Part shown: piece after piece, positions 5,684 through 11,143 of the stretch
Position numbering within the stretch: position 1 is the first letter of the stretch
Layout of the letters: every line of letters begins with the position of its first letter
Origin: Kiritimatiellia bacterium
Lineage (GTDB): Bacteria > Verrucomicrobiota > Kiritimatiellia > RFP12 > UBA1067
Direction: 5' to 3'
NCBI GenBank assembly: GCA_017459225.1
Contig: JAFUDL010000397.1
Span: 1-11,143 of the forward strand
DNA: 11,143 bases
Translations under genes and position numbers: made by a program
Notes under the pieces: model-generated
Database searches by the model: none
What the model saw: only the letters and a program-made list of their open reading frames with translations
What the model was told of the DNA's origin: nothing

Positions 5684-7279
5684 TCACAAGCCCTTGAATT
5701 TAAGGCCGAACTTGGAGAGGTACTTCGATAGGCGGTCGGAGTTGTTGGAAGAGGCCTTTGCCTTGATTGACACCGAGAAGAGCTTTCGCGCGGCGTCGGC
5801 CATTGACTCGGCGCTGCGGCATACATCCACCACATGCGCGAGCTGCACAAGGTCGAAGTCGTCGAAGCGTTCGGCGTAGTCGTCTCCAAGAAGCGCGGCA
5901 AGATCGACGGTGGCTGATTTGTGCGTTGACGCATCGGGCACGCAGCCGTCATTGCTGCGCGCGATCTCCTCCTCGACACAATCTTCGGTGATGCGTCCGC
6001 CATCGGAAAGCGTGCACATCCTCACCACCATCGCGTTGAGATCGCGGAAGTTGCCGGCCCAGCTGTTCGAGGGGGAGAGGGCGAAGGCGAGGAAGCGGTC
6101 GCGCGCCTCCTTGTTGAAGGAGAAGTGCTTGCCGGTCTTTTCACTGAAGCGGGAGAGTTCGTATTCTAGGTTAGGTTCGATGTCCTCGCGCCTGTCGGCG
6201 AGTCCGGGCAGGCGGAAGCTCCAGAGGTTGATGCGGGAAAGAAGGTCTGGACGGAACTTCGAGGCGTCGCAGAGGTCGCGGTTCGTGCCGCAGATCAGCT
6301 GGAAGTCGCTGTGCACGTCGGCCGATGCTCCAAGCGGACGGAAGGTCTTCTCCTCAATTGCCTTGAGCAGCATTGCCTGGGCCTCAAGCGGAAGTTCGCC
6401 GATCTCGTCGAGGAACACAATGCCACCGTCGGCCTCCTTCAGGAAACCGTCATGGTCAGCTCCAGCTCCGGAGAACGATCCCTTGCGGTGCCCGAAGAGC
6501 GCTGACTTGGCGAGGTCTCCGCCGAGAGTTGCGCAGTTCACCGCAACGAATTTGCCCTTGATCTTGTTCGACTGCTTTTTGAGAAGGTATATCTGCTTTG
6601 CGAGCTGGCTTTTCCCTGCGCCGGTTGGACCGGTGAGAAGAATGGGATCGGACGAACGCACTGCCACGCGCTCTATCGTCTCGATTAGCTTGTTGAAGTT
6701 CTTGTTCTTCGTGTCGATGCCCTGCTTGAGGAAGGAAAGGTCGTCTTGGCGCTCGGTCTCGAAGCGCTTGGCGAGCTTGTCGTAGCGGGAGAGGTCGAGG
6801 TCGATGATGTTGTGCGTGCCCTTGGGGTCCTTCGAGTGGCGGACATGTCCTTCCTTGGGAGTGGTCTGGATGAGCTTCGCCGGAAGGTGACGCGATTCGG
6901 CGAGAAGGAAGAGGCATATCTGCTCGACATGCGATCCTGTCGACATGTGGATGAAGTATTTCCTCTTCTCGTCGTGGAAGCAAGAGCGCTTGGAGTAGTC
7001 GTAGAACTTCTCGTACACCTCCTCGAAGTCCCATGGGTCGGCGAGCTGAATGATGTCGAACACGACTTTTGTTTCTGGCGATACGCTTTTGATGTCGGCC
7101 TTGATGCGCTTGGCGAGGTCGGTATGCTCCTTGTTGAATATCAGATGCAGCTCGTCAATGGGGAGGTCTTCCTGCTGCACGAGCCCGATGGTGGGGCGCC
7201 AGGTGTCCCAACGCGCAGGTCCGGTACCGCCATGTGCGTCCTTCTGCGTTCCAAGAACCGATATTACTGTTGTTTTCAT
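5684..7279 (-). CDS. rtcR: RtcR, sigma54-dependent activator of RNA repair genes
   Basis: A 531-residue protein, close to the roughly 532 of E. coli RtcR and similar along its whole length as I recall that sequence. The N-terminal RtcR/CARF-type sensor (about 1-185) carries WRPTIGLVQQEDL, VSPETKV, DPWDFEEVYE and HMSTGSHVEQIC; in studied species it responds to damaged RNA ends. The AAA+ domain has Walker A GPTGAGKS (217-224), Walker B GGIVFLDE (285-292) and the sigma54-contact loop as GSFSGA (267-272) instead of GAFTGA. The C terminus (about 455-531, ending KASSNNSDRLSKYLSKFGL) is the DNA-binding part. The start at 7279 is chosen because MKTTVISVLG matches the family N terminus; the frame stays open upstream to 7420, but an extended -10 box lies inside that extension. 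No rtcA, rtcB or RNA ligase gene is in the window, so its target is elsewhere or new. Confidence 0.95.
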   Translation of the reverse strand: MKTTVISVLGTQKDAHGGTGPARWDTWRPTIGLVQQEDLPIDELHLIFNKEHTDLAKRIKADIKSVSPETKVVFDIIQLADPWDFEEVYEKFYDYSKRSCFHDEKRKYFIHMSTGSHVEQICLFLLAESRHLPAKLIQTTPKEGHVRHSKDPKGTHNIIDLDLSRYDKLAKRFETERQDDLSFLKQGIDTKNKNFNKLIETIERVAVRSSDPILLTGPTGAGKSQLAKQIYLLKKQSNKIKGKFVAVNCATLGGDLAKSALFGHRKGSFSGAGADHDGFLKEADGGIVFLDEIGELPLEAQAMLLKAIEEKTFRPLGASADVHSDFQLICGTNRDLCDASKFRPDLLSRINLWSFRLPGLADRREDIEPNLEYELSRFSEKTGKHFSFNKEARDRFLAFALSPSNSWAGNFRDLNAMVVRMCTLSDGGRITEDCVEEEIARSNDGCVPDASTHKSATVDLAALLGDDYAERFDDFDLVQLAHVVDVCRSAESMADAARKLFSVSIKAKASSNNSDRLSKYLSKFGLKFKGL

Positions 7280-7286
7280 GTCGCCA

Positions 7287-7295
7287 ATTATACCA
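7287..7295 (-). promoter_or_regulatory. Extended -10 promoter of rtcR, probably leaderless
   Basis: On the minus strand TGGTATAAT (7295 down to 7287) is a perfect -10 hexamer with the extended TGn element. Only 7 nt (TTGGCGAC minus its first T) separate it from the rtcR ATG, so transcription would begin at about the A of ATG. There is no Shine-Dalgarno site and no convincing -35 box at 16-18 nt. This predicts a leaderless mRNA. Confidence 0.6.
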
Positions 7296-7349
7296 AAATC
7301 TCTTTGCTGCGCATATACAGAAGTGTTTCTCATCGCGGATGCCTTGGGC

Positions 7350-7379
7350 TTGATTCCCGGGGTTGTTTCATGGTAAAAT
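7350..7379 (+). promoter_or_regulatory. Extended -10 promoter of the HzsA-related gene, probably leaderless
   Basis: TTGATT at 7350-7355, an 18-nt spacer, then TGGTAAAAT at 7371-7379, which is an extended -10 (TGn plus TAAAAT, one mismatch). Seven nt later is the ATG at 7387. The geometry equals that of the divergent rtcR promoter. No Shine-Dalgarno site lies before the ATG. Confidence 0.55.
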
Positions 7380-7386
7380 GTTTTCC

Positions 7387-10300
7387 ATGAAAAAGATTGT
7401 ACTTTTGCTTTTGGCCGCATCTCTTGCGTCCGCAGCGTTTTCCGGCGTGCCGCCGGCGCTCAAGGACGGCGAGCCGGATGTGCTGCAGGGTGCTGTGCTG
7501 TGGCTGGACGCTGACGTGTACAAGAACGCCTCCCCCGGTTGGGAGATGTATCAAGGATGGCAGTCTCGTGGTGGATGCATGATTGGCAACTCCGTGGGCA
7601 AGAAGGCGCGTCCGCCGATTCTGCGCAAGGACAAGAGCGGGCTGCCGTACGTCGATTTCGGGAAGTATTCCAGCGGACGCGACCTTTCGATTGATCCCCG
7701 CCGGACTGACGTCCGCACGGCGTTTGTCGTGGTGAAGCTCGATGCGGACCGCCACTGCCACTTCCTCTGCGACAGCAAGGGCTACGACTTCCACCGCGGA
7801 CCGAACGGCGAGTACGCCTCGCGCGAATGGTCCCCGAATATCGCCCGCGTCTGGAACGGCACGAACGAGGTGGCTGATATTTACGGCGAGTTTCCGCCCA
7901 CCGGCGTGACGCAGGTGTTCTGCGTGGAGACTTCCGCGCCGTGCGCCTGCAACAGCCTCACGATGGACAGGCAGAGCCGCGAGCGGAACGGAGGACGCGA
8001 ACTACGCGAGGTGATCCTGTTCGCACGCGTTCTTTCCGATGAGGACCGCCTTGCCGTCACGCGCCACCTGATCAAGAAATGGAACGTGAAGACGGTCCCA
8101 TCGCCGCGTGCCGTGCCTACCGACTGGAAGTTCATCCAGCGTGACATCGACAACTGGCACCGCATGCCCACGAACGTGCTGGATACGTCGGTCAATGCCG
8201 CCGCCTGCATTCTCCCCGGCGACGCGAACCCGCTCGTGGTGGTGTTGCGCCGCACGCGCGCGCTGCTCGACGATCTCTCCGCGGCGGTCGATCTAGCCGC
8301 AGAGCGTACCGAGCTGGACAAGCTTTCCGCTGAGGCGTCCACCGCGAAGGACGAGGAGTCACGCGTAGCGCTTTTCCCACAGGTGATGAACCTCAACCGG
8401 CGCATCTCGCTCAAGAACCCGCTCCTGAAGGGGATCGACCGCATGCTCTTCGTCACGCACGAGCCGTGCGGCTTCAACGAGTGGCGCGACGGTTCGCACA
8501 TGTGCGACCAGTACTACGGCTTTCACGGCACGCAGAACGGCATTTCGCGCGGTGACGGGTTGTACATCCTTGAAAACCCGTTTTCCGAGAAGCCCGTCGC
8601 GCGCAACATCCTCGCGGGCAAGGTGATCGAGTCGGGCGCGTGGAAGGGGCAGACCCTCGACGGCTGCGCGATCATCTCGCCGGACATCGACTGGGACGGC
8701 AAGCGCATCGCGTTCGCCGCCGTGAAGAACAACAGCAAGCTCGACACGTGGGAGGACGGCACGTGCTACCACGTCTTTACGTGCAATCTCGACGGCTCGA
8801 ACTTGCGCCAGCTCACCAGCGGACCGTGGAACGAGTTCGATCCATGCTGGCTGCCGAACGGGCGGATCGCGTTCACCTCCGAACGGCGTGGCGGCTATGT
8901 GCGCTGCTCGGGGAACCGCCCCGTGCCGTCCTTCACGCTCCATACGATGTTCGACGACGGCACGGACATCGTCCGCCTCTCCCACCACGAGACGAACGAG
9001 TGGCACCCCAGCGTGAACAGCGACGGCATGATCGTCTATACGCGCTGGGACTACGTGGATCGCGGTTCCGGCCAGGCGCACCACGCCTGGACGTGCTTCC
9101 CCGACGGACGCGACCCGCGCGAGCTGAACGGCAACACGCGCATCAACGCGAAGACCACGCCTCGGATGGAGATGAACATCCGCCAGATACCGGGATCGCG
9201 CAAGTATGTTTCCACCGCTACTCCCCACCACGGCTGGGCGGCGGGTTCGCTGATCGTGATCGATCCCTCGGTGCCGGACGACGGCGAAATGAGCGCCATC
9301 CGCCGCATCACGCCGGAACAGCCGTTTCCCGAGGCTGAACAGAACACTTTCCGCAACCGCAACAGCGGCGCGTATGCGACGGTGTGGCCGCTCAGCGAGA
9401 AGTACTACCTCTGCGCCTACGACGGCAACGCCAACGGAATGTACAACGTGCCGATGCGCGGACGTCGCTATGCGATCACGCTCGTAGATGTGTTCGGCAA
9501 CAAGACGCGCATCTATTCGCATCCCACGATTTCGTGTCTCGACCCGATGCCGATTGGCGCGCGGAAAAGGCCGCCGGTGATTCCCCACAAGACGCTCGAG
9601 GGGCGTCCTGTCGACGCAGACGGGAGGCGTCCCGCGCCGATTCCCGCCGCCGAGATGCCGAAGACCGGCGAGGTCGGCCTCATCAACGTGTACGACACGC
9701 GCATCCCGTTCCCGACGAACGAGACGATCACCGCCCTGCGCGTGTGGCAGCTCTTCCCGAAAGTGAGACCGCTGCAGCAGAAACCCTGGCTCGGCGCGGA
9801 GATACACCAGACGGGACGCCAGTGCCTCGGCACGGTGCCGGTGGAGGCGGACGGCAGCGCGTACTTCACCGCGCCGGTGGGCGTGCCCATTTTCTTCCAG
9901 GCGCTCCGCGCCGATGGTTGCGCCGTGCAGAGCATGCGCAGCGATACTTACCTGCATCCCGGCGAACGGCTTTTGTGCAGCGGCTGCCACGAACCGAAGG
10001 AGAATGTGCGCCGTACGGCGCGGGCGAACCTTCCCCTAGCGATGCGTCGTGCGCCCAGCGCGATCAAGCCGGGTCCCGACGGCTCCGCGCCGTTCAACTA
10101 CGCGCGACTAGTGCAGCCCGTCCTCGACGCGAAGTGCGTCTCGTGCCACGGCGAGAAGCGCAAGCCGAAGGCGCCCGACCTCCGCGCCGGCGATTGGCGC
10201 AAGGACAAGTGGGGCTTCTCGACGAGCTGGAGCAATCTCGTACATCGCACCAACTACTTTGCCTGGGAAATGGTCGAGAGGAAGCGAACGGATTGGGCGT

Positions 10301-10515
10301 TCTTCACGCCCGCCTATACGGAGCCGGGCCGGTATCTTGCGATGAACGCCCCGCTCCGCAAGATGCTCGACGCTGGCCACCACGGCGTGAAGCTCACGCC
10401 CGAGGAGCGGGAGCGGCTGATACTCTGGATGGACTCCAACGGACAGTACATCGCGCACGACCACGATCCCGAGGCACAGCGCGACGGCAAGATCGTTCCG
10501 CCTGCGCTTGAATAG
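7387..10515 (+). CDS. HzsA-related secreted protein: LamG-like, beta-propeller and two CxxCH haem motifs
   Basis: A 1042-residue protein with a clear signal peptide (MKKIVLLLLAASLASAAFSG), so periplasmic or outside the cell. Residues about 30-230 form a LamG/concanavalin-like module (VLWLDADVYKN to LIKKWNV). A helical linker leads to a TolB-like beta-propeller (about 345-700, with blades such as NEFDPCWLPNGRIAFTSERR and NEWHPSVNSDGMIVYTRWD). Then comes the domain typical of hydrazine synthase alpha-like proteins (about 762-870: LINVYDTRIPFP, ITALRVWQLFPK, GTVPVEADGSAYFTAPVG), ending in CSGCH (Cys864, Cys867, His868). A second motif, CVSCH (Cys917, Cys920, His921), lies in a c-type cytochrome-like tail. 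The family takes its name from anammox HzsA, but nothing here shows hydrazine chemistry; the role outside anammox is unknown to me. The ATG at 7387 is preferred over TTG at 7363 and ATG at 7378 because of the signal peptide and the promoter position. It ends in TAG at the usual family C terminus (VPPALE). Confidence 0.88.
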   Translation: MKKIVLLLLAASLASAAFSGVPPALKDGEPDVLQGAVLWLDADVYKNASPGWEMYQGWQSRGGCMIGNSVGKKARPPILRKDKSGLPYVDFGKYSSGRDLSIDPRRTDVRTAFVVVKLDADRHCHFLCDSKGYDFHRGPNGEYASREWSPNIARVWNGTNEVADIYGEFPPTGVTQVFCVETSAPCACNSLTMDRQSRERNGGRELREVILFARVLSDEDRLAVTRHLIKKWNVKTVPSPRAVPTDWKFIQRDIDNWHRMPTNVLDTSVNAAACILPGDANPLVVVLRRTRALLDDLSAAVDLAAERTELDKLSAEASTAKDEESRVALFPQVMNLNRRISLKNPLLKGIDRMLFVTHEPCGFNEWRDGSHMCDQYYGFHGTQNGISRGDGLYILENPFSEKPVARNILAGKVIESGAWKGQTLDGCAIISPDIDWDGKRIAFAAVKNNSKLDTWEDGTCYHVFTCNLDGSNLRQLTSGPWNEFDPCWLPNGRIAFTSERRGGYVRCSGNRPVPSFTLHTMFDDGTDIVRLSHHETNEWHPSVNSDGMIVYTRWDYVDRGSGQAHHAWTCFPDGRDPRELNGNTRINAKTTPRMEMNIRQIPGSRKYVSTATPHHGWAAGSLIVIDPSVPDDGEMSAIRRITPEQPFPEAEQNTFRNRNSGAYATVWPLSEKYYLCAYDGNANGMYNVPMRGRRYAITLVDVFGNKTRIYSHPTISCLDPMPIGARKRPPVIPHKTLEGRPVDADGRRPAPIPAAEMPKTGEVGLINVYDTRIPFPTNETITALRVWQLFPKVRPLQQKPWLGAEIHQTGRQCLGTVPVEADGSAYFTAPVGVPIFFQALRADGCAVQSMRSDTYLHPGERLLCSGCHEPKENVRRTARANLPLAMRRAPSAIKPGPDGSAPFNYARLVQPVLDAKCVSCHGEKRKPKAPDLRAGDWRKDKWGFSTSWSNLVHRTNYFAWEMVERKRTDWAFFTPAYTEPGRYLAMNAPLRKMLDAGHHGVKLTPEERERLILWMDSNGQYIAHDHDPEAQRDGKIVPPALE

Positions 10516-10588
10516 GCAGATCATCTGGACAGACGCACGGCAGCAAGAGTTTCACGTACCCAATTTTCACTAAAGAAAGAGAGCAAAC

Positions 10589-11143
10589 ATGGATGCTAAA
10601 ATGATTCGCACCGCGATTGCGGCAATCTGCGTGGCGACGGTCTCGTCGGTGCATGGGCGCTCGCTCATACACTACTTCGACTTCGACACGCCGAGCGGAA
10701 ACGGCCTTGCGTACACGGGCGTGGACAAGGGGACGCTCCCGGCCAATTTCACGCTCAAGGGTTCGTCTGTGCCGCGCACGACGGGTGCCCAGGGGTCGGA
10801 CTATGCATACTATACATCCGCCGCCAGTACTGGTCTCTGGCTCGGCGACGGTTCCGCCTCGCTTGGCTGCGGCACGACTCAGGGGTTCACAATCTCCTTC
10901 TGGCTCAAGACGTCGGGGTCGCATACCGCATGGCACGACTTCTTCGGCTTCCGCGTGGGCGGACTCGACTACCGCTGCGAATACACCACGAAAAACACCA
11001 GTGATTTTACCTTGTACTACAATGTCGCATCGGCGGCAACGTGTCCCTTCGTCGGAATCCCTGGGGCCAGTTCAACAGCCGCTGCCGCGCCGGCAGGCGT
11101 GTGGAAGCATGCGGCCTTCGTCTTCACGCCGAACGGCACGAAC
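10589..11143 (+). CDS. Secreted LamG-domain protein, N-terminal part
   Basis: The frame is open for 185 codons from ATG 10589 to the window edge, so the 3' end is missing. The N terminus (MDAKMIRTAIAAICVATVSSVHG) looks like a signal peptide; cleavage near VHG or GRS is plausible. The remainder has the LamG/pentraxin-like jelly-roll pattern: LIHYFDFDTPSGNG, YYTSAASTGLWLGDG, GFTISFWLKTSG, and WKHAAFVFTPNGTN. Such domains bind glycans or act as adhesive modules in large cell-surface proteins. A purine-rich AAAGAAAGAGAG stretch (10572-10583) stands 5 nt upstream as a loose ribosome binding site. It follows the HzsA-related gene after a 73-nt gap on the same strand and could share its transcript. 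Full length, anchoring and partner cannot be judged. Confidence 0.8.
   Translation, partial: MDAKMIRTAIAAICVATVSSVHGRSLIHYFDFDTPSGNGLAYTGVDKGTLPANFTLKGSSVPRTTGAQGSDYAYYTSAASTGLWLGDGSASLGCGTTQGFTISFWLKTSGSHTAWHDFFGFRVGGLDYRCEYTTKNTSDFTLYYNVASAATCPFVGIPGASSTAAAAPAGVWKHAAFVFTPNGTN

Noticed and set aside
7280..7386. Sigma54 promoter making the HzsA-related gene an RtcR target
   Set aside because: No GG-N10-GC arrangement with TGGC and TTGC boxes was found in the gap; both genes show sigma70-type extended -10 boxes instead.
7280..7420. N-terminal extension of rtcR to the upstream start at 7420
   Set aside because: The extra 47 residues do not match the RtcR family, and the extended -10 box lies within them.
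8359..9990. Long open frame of 543 codons on the minus strand
   Set aside because: It lies fully antisense to the well-supported HzsA-related gene, has a His/Arg/Val-rich composition typical of GC-rich shadow frames, and shows no recognisable domain or ribosome binding site.

Overview
The window is a GC-rich bacterial segment with five recognisable complete or near-complete genes and two partial ones. The gene types point to the Planctomycetota-Verrucomicrobiota (PVC) group, and my best guess is a Kiritimatiellota-like or related uncultured lineage. The clues are a Tat-exported sugar-isomerase-like TIM barrel, a secreted LamG protein, a large secreted protein of the HzsA-related family with a LamG-like front end, and a standalone RtcR. 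This assignment is inferred from gene content only; there is no rRNA in the window.

Layout. Positions 1-351 (+) hold the C-terminal end of a TolB-type beta-propeller interrupted by an in-frame TAG. Positions 389-1261 (+) encode a secreted xylose-isomerase-like TIM barrel. A good sigma70-type promoter (1296-1324) then drives a two-gene unit: an unrecognised protein (1365-3017) with an Arg/Gly-rich tract, a C2H2-like zinc finger and a repetitive Pro/Glu/Thr tail, followed with an ATGA overlap by pheT (3014-5452). The convergent gap 5453-5683 holds a GAAAC-type short repeat, a sigma54-like promoter match, three abutting stem-loops and a T6 run. Next is rtcR (5684-7279, minus strand), the sigma54 activator linked to RNA repair, here without rtcA or rtcB. 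Divergent from it, after 107 bp, comes a 1042-residue HzsA-related secreted protein with two CxxCH haem motifs (7387-10515). A secreted LamG protein (10589 onward) runs off the end of the window.

How they fit together. The window looks like a patchwork of unrelated housekeeping and cell-surface genes rather than one pathway. Three points deserve a second look. First, the divergent rtcR and HzsA-related genes both carry an extended -10 box exactly 7 nt before ATG and lack a Shine-Dalgarno site, which suggests leaderless mRNAs. Second, the hairpin cluster next to rtcR could be a small RNA or a terminator. Third, the HzsA-related protein is a putative multidomain cytochrome whose function outside anammox bacteria is not established.
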